Positions 46,592 to 58,539 of a stretch of 64,000 nucleotides of DNA are shown piece by piece. This DNA comes from Diaporthe sp. PMI_573. Its lineage: Eukaryota > Ascomycota > Sordariomycetes > Diaporthales > Diaporthaceae. The notes under the pieces are model-generated. The model ran no database searches. It worked only from the letters and a program-made list of their open reading frames with translations, and was not told the origin of the DNA. Position 1 is the stretch's first letter, and the number at the start of each line of letters is the position of its first letter. The position numbers and the translations under genes are program-made. The stretch spans positions 2,046,001 through 2,110,000 of the forward strand of contig JAJTUP010000003.1 of the NCBI GenBank assembly GCA_021399435.1, written 5' to 3'.

Positions 46592-47037
46592 TGTTGGTAC
46601 GGCCCTGATGCCGTAGGTTAGGGGTCTTTGTATGTGCAAATAGGGGCGAGCAAAAGTCGTACTGTCTGGGTATAGGTTTGATTCTTGCTACGGAAGGAAG
46701 AAAGGAAGCTATTGCCATTATAGGCGCCAAAGTACTTGGTGTAGTAGCTAGCGCTTTTGCTAACTAAATAGACCGGCCCTTCTGATTGGCTATAGCCGGG
46801 CCGGGTATATAGCCCTCTAAATTACCCTTAAATCTATACTAGCAGTCTTTTAAATATTTAAAAGAAAGTATACCTAAAAGAATATTATAATAGCTAAAAA
46901 GCCTATAAAGCCCTAAATACTTAAATAAATGTTAGGCTTTTTTAAAGTACCCCAACCCTCCTATAGACATCTTTTTATTAACTATCCCGGCTAGCCAGAT
47001 AAAGGTAGTTTATAAACTCTTTAATATATACTATTCT
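46592..47037 (-). mobile_element. 3' end of an older Copia element, minus strand, cut by Copia C
   Basis: 46592-46838 is a reverse-orientation copy of the 858-1112 LTR. 46839-47037 matches the polypurine tract and the end of the coding region at about 660-857. Copies differ mainly by C-to-T/G-to-A changes. The match stops at the insertion point of the 47038 element. No convincing continuation was found beyond 54930. Confidence 0.8.
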
Positions 47038-47367
47038 TGTAGAATGAGTGGTAGCAATAGCAATGGCCGAAGGCGTCGGTCCGAAGCGAACCGCTACAGC
47101 TAGCCACTTCTAGCTGGCAGGCTGCAGATAGCTGCTTAGTCATCCCAGGCAGCCAATTGGCAGCAAGGACACTTAAACCAACTGCTGGCCCGTACACACC
47201 ATAGATTAGTCAGCCTTCTAGCTACACCCTACTTAGACGCTTCGCCGCCCACAAAGGGATCAGCCAAAAGCACAACAGACACACAAGACAGACCCACCAA
47301 ATTAAAGCTATTTATTAGCCACTTCGGTAACCCCTTCGAGTATACTCGTTTACGTGCCCAACCAACA
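47038..47367 (+). repeat. 5' LTR of Copia C
   Basis: A 330-bp direct repeat of 54600-54929. It retains the initial TG and is less mutated than its partner. Confidence 0.93.
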
Positions 47368-47386
47368 CTAATCAGTGATTACTTGG
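47368..47386 (+). promoter_or_regulatory. Primer-binding-site position of Copia C, palindromic
   Basis: The LTR is followed by CTAATCAGTGATTACTTGG. Its core TAATCA-G-TGATTA (47369-47381) is a perfect inverted repeat around one base. Equivalent words follow the 5' LTRs of Copia A and B. Confidence 0.6.
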
Positions 47387-50300
47387 CAATCCCTAACAGA
47401 AAGAAAGGAAGAAACAAATCGCTATTACCATCACTACGGTTTTTAAGCCATTTTAAGTAACGACATCTATACTAAGATCATCACCAGGCTAGCATACCAA
47501 CATTCGACGTGCTCCCTACTAACTAGTAATAATCAGCCCTTAAATAACCCAATTCCTCCTGGTAAAGAAAGGATTTGGGACCCATCAGTATACTCTATTG
47601 TATAAGAAAACACCGTTAAGATCATCACAAATACCTATCACAACAATTATATCAACAAAAGCCCTTAAAAATACTATTTCAAGGCCACACTACTCATTTA
47701 TACCGCCAAGAATCTAACTAAGCAAACGTGTAAATCGACAAAAGCCCTTAAAAACACTCTCTTTGAGGCCAAAAAAACCCCCTACTAACCACTTAACCAA
47801 TTGCCCTACCCCTTACAAACATTGCTGTGGCACATATGGCAACCACAACTGTAAGAGAGGCTAGTCAAGAAAATTTAAACAGTTACCACCCAAACGCTGT
47901 ACAAACTATTTACTTAGTCTTACAAATAGTATATCCCTTCGGAGCCCCACACTACCCGTACGGCAACCCATCAATGCCCTACACTCAACCATTGTAAACG
48001 GTTACCTATAAATCGACTATCGCCAAACAATCTATTACACTCAACTATCGCCAAATAATTACAGGTAAGTCTTTAGAGTACTTTCCTATATTAAAGAGCA
48101 TGCCACAACATACTTTTATGTTATTTTTCCGTCACTTTTAATTAAAACTATTGCCATTTACACCCTTTAAACCACTACTTGCCCTTTCCCATTACTACTT
48201 ACCCTCTCTCTCTCTCACTATCATTACCTATATCTAAACCATCACAACTACCCTTCTCTACGACAATTTTACACCCTTTCTCGCGCCTTTCCTTTAGTCT
48301 ACTTTCTCATACGTAAATAGCAAAGGTTGCTACTACACGTATTTTATTTACGGTCTCTACGCTTCGTCCCCACCGTCTACACATTTTATTTTCTCTCCTA
48401 CCCCTTCGTTTTTACTATTTTTCAACAACAAGAACAAAAAAAGAGGAAAATTCTATATATAAGACTACGCGATAATACTTCTATTTACCAAAAACCACTA
48501 CTTAAGGGTAAATAGTATACTTATACCAGTTAGAAGTCGTAGCTAGAAGAGTTCCAATACCCTCTATAGTAACTACATCAACAATTTTCAATTATAATAA
48601 TAGAAGAAAACATACTAGTTATCACTACTAACTCTCCTGCCAAAAGCCTAGCGGCAAGTAAACACCAAGGAATAACCATCAAAAAGGAAATAAAGGCAGA
48701 CAGCATCACAAGCCAGTACTACCCAATTACAAAAGCCAACTAGAAAAAGGTTAATCCACTACTAATAAAGATACCAGTCGACACCAAGAAGATCAACAAG
48801 AAATAAACCTCTACATACATCTTTAAGGTAATAGAAAGGATACATCAAACACAATATATCAACAATAGCTTCCTGCTTAATACCCAGTCCTACTTTAAAG
48901 AGTAAACCACCAAGATAGTCAGCAAGGCCACTATCAGCTAGAAGAAAGAACTCCAAAACCTTGCTCGTCAGCAAGATATCTACCTTAGTCTATAAGGAAA
49001 ATAAATCAAACCACAAATCAATACCTTCTTGACCTATAAAGAATACCCCGCCTAGCCAACCAAAAAGCTTCTAGTACATACTATCCATCCTCAATCATAC
49101 TTCTACAGTGCCTCCATAAAAGCTAGAAAGACTAAGGCTCAGACTTACAATAGCCCAATTCAACTTCCAGATCCCGTACCAAATCCCATACCAAATCCCG
49201 TACCAAATTCCGTAGTAAAGATCGCCAATAACAACAAAGTCATTATAAAGACCAAAGAAGAAAGCGTTATCCCTCAACCACCATCACAACCACCAAATTA
49301 TACACCACAGCCAGTAAGACCTACATCTCAACTAGGTCAGATAACTAACACCACATCAAAGTCACAGTAAAATACCGCACAAACTTCACAACAAGTCCAA
49401 CAGCTACCAGCAAAGTTCTCATCAGACCAGCAATAGTCACAAGAAACGTTATGGCTACAAGAATAACAAAATACCGCTCAGCCACCAGACTAGCAAACCA
49501 ACACCCAGCAATACAAGCAGCCCAATCAAACATTTCCCAACATACCATATCCCGCCAAAACCCTAAAACCATCCCTTATACCCCTAGATCCAAAAAACCC
49601 ATATCACACACTCTCTCCAAGATATCAAGAATATATCAATCTCAAGCCTAACAAAATCACATCCTTTTCTAAGGCCTAGAATCAAAGGCCAAAATAGACC
49701 AGAAATACCTATAACCTTCTTAACAATAAGGTCCACATCATGTTCTCTATTACCCAGTCTTGCAACATCACTCCACCACAATTCTATACAATCCTTTCCT
49801 TAATTCTCACCAACCATGCCAAGCTATACTAAATTACCTACATCAGCCCAAACATAAAATTCTCAGAAGCCTACAAAAGACTCAAATAATACTTTAACAC
49901 CAATACTAATTACCAGCAATACTACAATAATTAAACAATAGTAATATTTAAGACCCTTCATCAAAACAAAGACAACATTAATAAGAACCCTTACAATATT
50001 TTAGCGCTACTTCTTAATAAATTACAGCTATACCAGCAAGTACTTAGCCCCAAGTACCAAAGCAACAAGATACTTCATATAACAATACTTTACACCTACT
50101 CCAAAGTACCTAAATTTAAACACATACTCTTCACACCGCGGGCACTATATAAACATCTTTTTCAGGATCTACAATCATCACTTAAGCTAAGCATCAACCA
50201 TACAACACCTTAACGATTCCTTTAAAAAGATAAGATTAGTACAAACAACAAAACATACTACCTCAATTATCAATACACAAATAATTAGCAACAAAGTCGC

Positions 50301-51394
50301 AGATTAGACTTCTAAGCATAATTCGGCCGTGACAGCTTCCACAATAATAATCGCCGCCATGGTAATAAACGCTATCATAATAATAGCCGCCGCCGTGGTA
50401 ATAACCGCCGCCATGGCTATTATCAAAAACACTACTTCATATATAATAAAGAAGAATGCTAGTCTTTAAACTATATCTTTAAAGAACGTCGAAAGGCATA
50501 CAAGCAATATCTCTCAATCTATAAAATCAAGGAGTATTTAACATCTAATGTCAAATTTGCTTCTTTTCTCACCAACTTTAAAAGACTCAACATTACTTTA
50601 AAAGATACTTATAATAAGTATAAGGACAACCTAAATAGTTACAAGAAAGCTTAACAGCTCCTCGCCAATACTTTATTTCTACACTTACTTAGCCTTAATA
50701 ATACCAACAAAACCAACAATACTATTATCCCAGCAAGTTAATTTACACTAAAAGAAAGATATTTTCGTAATAAATTTCAAAATATTATCTCTAATACCGG
50801 CGCTATATAATTCTCAACTGTTAGTTATAAACAATACTTAGCTCTAAATCGAGAAAACCCCTCCATCATTATAGATGCCAGCTATACCAGCAAGGCCGTC
50901 GTTAAGTTTAAAAAAAAATCCCGTCTTACCTTAATTAGTACAACAACTATAAAGACAACTATAGAGCCCATTACCTTCTACATTATAGAAACTCCAACTC
51001 TATTCTTAATATATATCTAAAACATAGACAAGCTAGGGGTCTATTTCCACAATACTACCAACAAATTAGTATTATTACAAAATTCAGGCCCAGATATAAC
51101 CATTTTAGTAACCCAGAAATAGGGTCATCTATAGTTCTTTCTAAGAAGCCATAAGGCAAGTATATTCTTTACGGAAAACAAACTTCAACGACTTTATCGA
51201 CAATTCGGTCACCTAGCAACTAACTGTCTTTATTATCTACTTAAAAATGCCGGTTATAACCCTAACCTCGCTATACTTAAGGTTATCAGCAAATTTTATC
51301 ACCACTGCCAGCTAAAGGACGCTACCCCGAGAAGGTTTAAATTTAACTTAAAAAATAACTACAACTTTAACTACAAGATTATCGTTAACATTAT

Positions 51395-51916
51395 TGTTAA
51401 ACGGAAACGCTCATTTAGGTGTGGGCGCTGCACGTAGGGAGTTACCCTAGACTTCACGGAAGGAGTTACCCTAGACTTTTTGCTAGTGGCGTGCGCGCTG
51501 GCAGATGAGTTTGGTGGCCGTGAGCCGATTTTTTGGGCTGTTTTAAGACCCTAACTTCGAACCTCTGCATTCCCCTTATTTCTTACCCAAAAAGCATGTA
51601 ACCTAGTTCATTAGATAGCCTGATTTCTGAAGTTTATCTGTATTTAGTTTGGTTACTGTCAGGGTTAGGGTTGGCTGGCTGTTTGAAGCCAAAGATGGTG
51701 GGTCTGAGGGCCGAATTTTCCGGCCCCTCCATTCCTGCACCAGAGCCAACCGCAGCGTGCCCAGGGTTGAGGTCATGTCGGAGGGACTGTGAGGAGGGCT
51801 GACAGAAGCCCACTCGAATTCAATGCAAAGTTGTCCAAACCATTCTCAAGCGTCCCAACAAGACCTCAGTGCACCCTACTGCTACCTGACTCCCATTCGA
51901 TCCACCAACCTTCAGA
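51395..51916. mobile_element. 522-bp GC-rich insertion in the Copia C integrase, TSD ATTAT
   Basis: The integrase frame (NIIV...YLNSK) is split here compared with Copia A. The insert begins TGTTAAACGG and is flanked by ATTAT at 51390-51394 and 51917-51921. It is much more GC-rich than the surrounding element, with no coding frame. It carries two copies of GGAGTTACCCTAGACTT (51437-51480), the leader repeat of Copia A. The TG start and 5-bp duplication suggest a solo LTR, but the right end (TTCAGA) is not CA, so the class is uncertain. Confidence 0.6.
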
Positions 51917-54599
51917 ATTATATACCTTAACAGCAAGCTAATGCTATATGTTATAAACTCCGGAACGTCTTTTTAAGCCGGAAAGTTTCTAGCATTAATG
52001 TCTACAAAAAACACCTAGGAAGCCCTTCAAATAGTCTAAATAGATATATACTTAGGTCCTCCTAACCGTCTTACTCACAATACCGGCACCAACTTTACTT
52101 TAGTTAAATTCCGGAACGAGGCAAAGATTATAGGAATTACGTGTAAACAGGTTCCAACGAAAGCCTACTAGTTCGTGGGCAAGATCGAACGCTATTACAG
52201 ACCACTTCGACAAGCGTTTAAGATCCTCTATACAAAATTAAGAGAAATCTTTTCAGAAGATGCCATTCTTTAAATAGCAATAAAAGCCATAAATAACACC
52301 GCCGGCCCAGACAAGCTAGTACCCACTCTACTTGTCTTCGACGCTTTTCCACAAATAAACATAGATTTGCCGCCTATACTATCAATACTCAAGCATGTCA
52401 AGGCAATCGCTAAGACAATACAAGATCTTTAGAAGCACTATGCCGAGAAGCAGATCGCCGGAGCTCTTAGTACCCAGAATAGCCTAGATACCACCAGCAT
52501 ACTAAATACGCCACTATAGTTAAAAATACTTGTATAGCGAGAAAAGGACGGCTGGCAAGATCTATACAAACTAATAACAGTCAATAGGCATAATATAACC
52601 CTCAACTTACCAAACAGACCTATAAAGTTTAGGTTAACTATTATCTAAGAATACTTTCAAGACAATAAAAACCTCTTACCCAAGTTCTCGTCAGGCGATA
52701 GACTAAATACCAGTCTATTACCTACTTTAGACAGCAGCGGGCCTAAAATAGATTTATTATCTATTTCAAAGACTAGCCGGCCTAAAGCAGGTCTATTACC
52801 TGCTTTAAACTATACCGATGCCCCGGCCCCGCCATAAAGGAGAGGCCAACCTCCCAGATCTAAAAACAAGCCAAAGCTATCTATAACCTTTCTTACTTAG
52901 AAGGAAAAAGACAACTATACCCTATTATTAAAACTTCGTCAAGATGGCATAATTATAGCTACCGGTAAACCATTTAAAGCATTAAATACCAAGGAGATTA
53001 ACAATCTTATCACTTAAGGCATCTTTTAATTCGAATAATTTAACTTAAAGATTTATAGCACCCTTTAGCTATTTAACTCTCAAATAATATGGAAAATAAA
53101 GGGGAAGACTAAAGTCTCCTATAAGAAGTCTCGCTTAATTATTTAGGGGTATAGTAATAAAGACAAAAAAAACATCCTCACACAGTTATCTACAATTTAA
53201 CAAGCTAGTTAACAACTTCTCGTTACTATAGCACCTAGACTAATCAAGTCTATCAGCACCAACATTAAACTATGTAATATAATACAAGTATATCCACAAT
53301 TAAAGTTAGAGCTATTTTGTAAGATTCTAGCCCGGCTCCCTTTCAAAATGTAAGCCCGGTACCCAGCCGGTACAATTATAAGAGTAGTAAAGCCTCTCTA
53401 TAAAATTACCGAAACGGGAGTTCATTAGTAGACTACCTATTATCGTCATTATCGTAAACAACTATAGATACAAACCTTAACATTCAATCCGTATCTTCTA
53501 GTATCTACTAGTAGAAAGAACAAATTCGCCATTATAGATATACAAATAGATAACACTCTACTACTAAATATACTAAAGTTCTTAGCTTTTAAGGATAAGA
53601 AAATTATCAAGGCAGAGCTACAATACAAGCTAAAGGAGAAGCTATTACCAGAGAAGATACTTAACTTTAACAACAACAAGCTAACAATAACCCCAAAAGG
53701 TACTATTTGCCTTTAGCAAAAGGGTCAAGGCGAGAAGATTACAATAATTAATCTAAAGTCACATAACTTCATTCAGAAATATCTCAAACAACATGCTCAT
53801 AATACTTATCTCGCCTCAATTTATCAACCCGAGGCTTTATTTAACCTATTAGTTACTGCCTAAGCCTAAACACCTAATAAAGACAATTACACCAAGTTAA
53901 ACAAACGCTTAGAATGGCAAATAAAGAATCTATCAAAAAGATTACAATATATTATAGTTAATTTAAAGACTACCAAACTAATAGTCTTTATCAATAATTC
54001 TTTTACCAACAACCGAGACCTTAGCTCTTAAATTAGCTTTATAATAGTTCTTGTCAACAAGAAAGTAGATGGTATAATGTCACGGTATAAGCTTTAAGAA
54101 AACATTATATACTAGTCTTCTACAAAGTATAAAAGAGTTATTTAAAGCATTCTTACTTCTAAAATCTACAGAATAACCAACGGCTTTAATATAGAAATTG
54201 TTCTTTTATCGACTCTAAAGCTAATTACCGACTAATTAAATATTAATTAGATACCTCTAGTAATCTATATAGATTTCTACTCACTCTACAAGTATTTAGT
54301 AAAACTAGAAACTATTAAGGAAAAGAGACTTATAATCGACATTATGTCTCTTTACCAGGCATACAAATGACGGGAAATTAATAAGGTATAATAGATAAAT
54401 GGCAACAACAATCTTACTAATATTATAATAAAGGCATTACTAAACAAGGCTTTGGAATACTTTATCGACACTAATAAGGTAACTATTCGGGTAGAGGGAT
54501 ACATGGACCGGAGTATGTAATGAAGCACGTAACCGGATATATATAATACAGAGGAAATCGCGTTTTTAAAGGAATTAACCAAAAGTAGAAAACTGCCAG

Positions 54600-54929
54600 T
54601 ATAGAATAGATAGTAGCAATAGCAATAGCCAAAGGCGTCGGTCCAAAGCAAACCACTATAGCTGGCCACTTCTAGCTGGCAGGCTGCAGATAGCTGCTTA
54701 GTCATCCCAGGCAGCCAATTAGCAGCAAGGACACTTAGACCAACTGCTAGCCCGTACACACCGTAGATTAGTCAGCCTTCTGGCTACACCCTACTTAGAC
54801 GCTTCGCCACCCACAAAGGGGTCAGCCAGAAGCACAACAGACACACAAGACAGACCCACCGAATTAAAGCTATTTGTTAGCCACTTCGGTAACCCCTTCG
54901 AGTATACTCGTTTACGTGCCCAACCAACA
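54600..54929 (+). repeat. 3' LTR of Copia C
   Basis: Partner of 47038-47367, with TG changed to TA at its start and further transitions. It is preceded by a purine-rich AAAAGTAGAAAACTGCCAG. Confidence 0.93.
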
Positions 54930-54934
54930 ATTCT

Positions 54935-55586
54935 AAAGTTTAGTAAATCAAATAGGTGTCAGGTAATAGTAGGGTGCCTAAAGACCTTATTGGGACGCTT
55001 AAAAATAGTTTAGACAACTTTATAACACAGGGGCTAGCCCTTTACATCTTTTACTTTAAAATTTATTCTAAATATACTATAAGGTTTTAAATTTTCAAAT
55101 ATTTTTAATAGTAAATATAAGTAAAATTTAATATCGAAGAAGTTAAATTATATTTATAATATTTTTTTCAGTTAAGAAATATAGGGGTTGAAAATAAGTA
55201 GTTTATATGTAAAAGAGCGGGCGCAAAGGGGGGTTGGGCGCAAACCCTAAGCATTAACTTAAAGCCACTGACTAGCCCCTTAGACGACTCGTCTCCCGCT
55301 CAAATCGCAGTGCTCCGCCCTATTCCCAAACGCATACCCCGCAGTGCCTAGCGAATCAGAAGCTCAGAAACACACACCTCACCCCGTAGGGGCCCACTTC
55401 CTCCTCCCACATCAATGGGCTCCCAACCAGCCTTCAGAAACAAGCGCTTGTCAACACATATTACATTCATTCATTCATTCTCGGAGTTAAGCTCGCACAC
55501 AACACAGTTTGTGATACTACGCAGCGTGTCTACCCTATATTCCAGTCCGAAGAAGCAGGAAAGGCATCTGCGCAGAGCCGACCACC
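54935..55586. other. AT-rich flank then upstream region of the second HET gene
   Basis: 54935-55200 is AT-rich with no coding content. From about 55220 GC content is normal, and 55260-55586 is the likely promoter and 5' UTR of the HET gene. Confidence 0.5.
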
Positions 55587-56867
55587 ATGTCGCAGCTAAG
55601 CATCGAGTGTTTCAAGCGCTCAATTGCCCGCTTTACTCACGAAATCATTACAATGAGCAGTCCCTCGTCTTCGCTTTGTGCTCGGTGTCAACCAGTTGAG
55701 CTTCGACTAAACGAAATCATCAAGGCTCAAGGTCATGGCTTTTACAGTGGAGGGCGAGATGGCACCAATACCATTATTCTCGGAACTTTCCGCCACATTC
55801 TGGCCCACCCTGGTTGTCCGCTATGTTGCCTATTGATTCGTCTTGTTTTAAACCTAAAACAAAATGATATATTCCAGAAAGCGAAGAGCACTGGTACCGT
55901 CCCGAGGGCGACTGCTAATTTACAAAATGCATTGCTCAATTTCCTCGGACAAGTTGATCTCGAAGAGGAGCTTGCATCAGGAGAACCAGCGGACGATGAA
56001 GATACCTATGATTCTGAGTTCAATGGGTCGTGGATCGAGTATAAATACGCTGATTGCTTCCAAGTCTCAGTAGATGCAATCCCCCTTACAGGAGCCATCT
56101 CTGTGTGGCTGCCCCTCGAACAAAGCGATGAGGTCAACGACGAAGAATCTCAGCTATTTATGCACCCTCAGGACTACACAGAAATGTTTGGAGATCCTCC
56201 AAACCATGTTTCCCTCCCACGGCCAGATAACGGGGCATATCGGAACTTGGGGCTACTGCGAGATTGTTACGACTACTGCAATACCCACCATGTGGATTGT
56301 CGCCGTTCGAGATCTTCAGAAATGCCATCCAGACTGGTAGACATGCTGGAAATGCGAGTCAAGGACATTTCGCAAGGCTCATCATTCGATTACGTAGCCC
56401 TCAGCTACGTGTGGGGGACTGTCCCCTTCATTACTCTGACAAGCACCACATCGGAGTTTCTAAGACGTCCCAACTCACTTCAACACCACTCCATAAGCCT
56501 CCCCAAGACTATTGCAGACGCCATCCAGATTGGGAAGTTGCTAGGACATCGATATATATGGATTGATAGTCTTTGCATCAAGCAAGATGATCATAATGAT
56601 CAGACGACAGAGATCCAGCGCATGCATGAGATTTATGCCAACGCAGGGTTGACTATTGTTGCCGCCACAGGTTCGAGTGCCCAGGTGGCTCTCTTGGATA
56701 TTGAAGCAAGCCAGCTCTCCAATCAGTACCATACCATTGGAGGTAAAAAGTTCTGCCTCGACCGTCCGGAACTCAAACCCTTGGTCAGTTTCACGACATG
56801 GTTCACTCGAGGCTGGACTCTCCAAGAAGCATCATGTCCGGCTGACCCACTCCCGACGGAGCCGTGA
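55587..56867 (+). pseudogene. HET-domain protein, C-terminally truncated
   Basis: The ATG at 55587 has a good context (CCACCATG); an in-frame ATG at 55653 (MSSPSSSLCARCQ) is an alternative. One open exon encodes the HET core: SFDYVALSYVWGTVPFITLT, SLPKTIADAIQIGKLLGHRY, IWIDSLCIKQDD, EIQRMHEIYANAGLTIVAAT and TRGWTLQEA. Homology stops at LQEA (about 56835), and 11 unrelated codons lead to a stop at the edge of a GC-rich, minisatellite-bearing segment. The usual 200 or more C-terminal residues are missing. A truncated product with a full HET core could still be made; whether it is active is unknown. Confidence 0.8.
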
Positions 56868-56949
56868 CGGGAAAAACGGGCACGCCAAGCCGCGGCCACG
56901 GCCACCTGGTCCACACGCCCCACCACCAACAAAAACGGCCGTGATACTG

Positions 56950-57040
56950 TTTCTGGTTTCTGGTTTCTGGTTTCTGGTTTCTGGTTTCTGGTTTCTGGTT
57001 TCTGGTTTCTGGTTTCTGGTTCTGGTTTCTCGGTTTCTGG
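56950..57040. repeat. TTTCTGG minisatellite
   Basis: Ten perfect 7-bp TTTCTGG units (56950-57019) are followed by TTCTGG, TTTCTCGG and a final TTTCTGG. Because 7 is not a multiple of 3, all frames stay open and give artificial repeat peptides such as NQKPETR on the minus strand. Confidence 0.95.
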
Positions 57041-57420
57041 ACAAACATATCGGTAAGCCAGGCGCGTTTCTGGTTTCTTCGTTCTTCCCTTTCCTGTGGC
57101 CCGAAATCCGAAATCCAGGATTCCGCCACAGCCAGCTCGATACGGGCTACTATCGCGGGCCTCGCGGTGCATAGAGTAAGTACAGGGCCAGGTACCGTGC
57201 TTGTTGAGAAGAGAAAGACTAATCATCTCCATCACAACCTTTGGGATCTCGCCTTCAAGGAGAGGGATGTTCTAAGCCCGGTCGCCGAAATCTCTCGTGT
57301 GTGTTCTGATGGCGCTGCCTTACCTTTCTCTCCTTCCTACCCTTGACTTGCATCTACTTGTCCATTTTTGACTCGGCTAACGGTCACGGACGATTGTACA
57401 GTAGACTCAAAGCCGAACAG

Positions 57421-57890
57421 GTTATGCTGAAGCAAGAGGTTACCGTGCAAGGTATTACCATTTTCCTCAATACGCTTTAAATAAGGGCACTTAACATCCC
57501 CCTTACCCCAAACACGTAGCTGGCCTTTTACGAGTTTATCTTGCTAGCTACCCTCAGCGGCTTTCAGCCTACCTTGATCCTAAATCTACCATAGAACCAG
57601 GTCGACTTTGCGGTGGTGCGCGATCCTTTGCAGCCTAAATCGCAGCAGACTTATTGCTGAGATCCTAGTGATCCACAACAAGCGCACGACCGGCACCCTA
57701 AAACGGACGCAGGATGACAAGTCAGTCGCCCTCCTCTCTCCCATAGGGCCGGCTTCTATTACATTTGGCTAAGCTTTTTTTTTTTATCTCAACAGAGTGG
57801 TTTTCACTATCACGCTGGTCCCGTGCCCGATCTTCTGCCTCGTTAGTCTATTGGTGTCGCGCGCCTTGGCCGAGAATCTCAAGTAAGGCC
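57421..57890 (+). pseudogene. Possible DUF3435 / Crypton-type tyrosine recombinase remnant
   Basis: The broken frame reads LAFYEFILLATLSGFQPTLI, NLP*NQVDFAVVRDPLQPK, then IHNKRTTGTLKRTQDD and VVFTITLVPCPIFCLVSLLV. This resembles the central part of fungal DUF3435 proteins (a gene-wide R-P-x-x-L segment, then VRDP, then the K-R-T basic stretch and P-x-F/L-CLVSL). Stops and a frame change are present. Recognition is by pattern only. Confidence 0.4.
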
Positions 57891-58016
57891 TGGGGCAAAT
57901 TCCCCGTCTGCAATGTCCAGCCAGACCTTGCTCTGCATCGTACCATGAGACCTGTGGACCGAGATCGCAAAGGCGATGAAGAGCGGGAACTGGGTGCGGG
58001 TGCATACCACGTTGTG

Positions 58017-58286
58017 TTAGATGTACGGACGCTCGCTGCGGAAGACGGGCACGATGACCCGCCCCTCATCGTCGAAGTACACCTTGGGCCCGGAATAGCC
58101 TGGGAAGTACACCATAAGAACGTACGGGTCTTCCTCTTGGCTCTGCACCTTCCTTCCAAACCATCTCAACCACAGTTCCAATGGCGCCGTGGACCCAAAC
58201 CCACTCGGTGCAAAGGTCAAAAGAGCACATGACACGTGCTCCGATGCAGAAAAGGGCGTGTGAGAGGTCAAGTGCTGAAACATCAT
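58017..58286 (-). other. Orphan open frame, minus strand
   Basis: An 89-codon frame (ending VPVFRSERPYI) next to the Copia fragment. No family is recognised and the start lacks support. It may be flank sequence. Confidence 0.2.
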
Positions 58287-58539
58287 AGCATTGACTGCCT
58301 ATATTGTTGGATGTCTAAGGAAGAAACTATTCTGTCCTGCAAGGCAGGCGGCCGAAAGGGATGGCTAAACTCAGGCGAAGGCACGAGCCACACAGCCCCT
58401 TAGCCAACACAAAGTATGGAGAAATGAGGCCGAAAAAACCATGAAAACGAGCAAAACGTGGTGTTCTCCTCCGGATATCCTTCCTTGTGAAATGAATGTG
58501 TATTATATCTCTTTCCCTCGCGTTCTTCATCCTGAGAGG

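Larger units (their letters stand above)
47038..54929 (+). mobile_element. Full-length Ty1/Copia element C (7892 bp, TSD ATTCT), RIP-inactivated
   Basis: LTRs 47038-47367 and 54600-54929 (330 bp each) run from TGTAGAATGAG to CCAACCAACA and are flanked by ATTCT (47033-47037, 54930-54934). Internal order is leader, gag with a Gly/Arg/Asn-rich patch (50330-50420, FGRDSFHNNNRRHG), protease, integrase (51.3-52.4 kb, interrupted by an insert), RT (about 52.9-53.9 kb) and RNase H (54.24-54.52 kb, IYIDFYSLYKYLVKL). Stops occur throughout. The outer DNA on the left is another Copia remnant, showing nested insertion. Confidence 0.94.

Noticed and set aside
51660..51675. Telomere-like TTAGGGTT
   Set aside because: Only about two units inside the GC-rich insert. 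Not a telomeric array.
56803..57235. Minus-strand frames encoding NQKPETR repeats
   Set aside because: They are a by-product of the TTTCTGG minisatellite, which stays open in several frames. There is no start context or domain.
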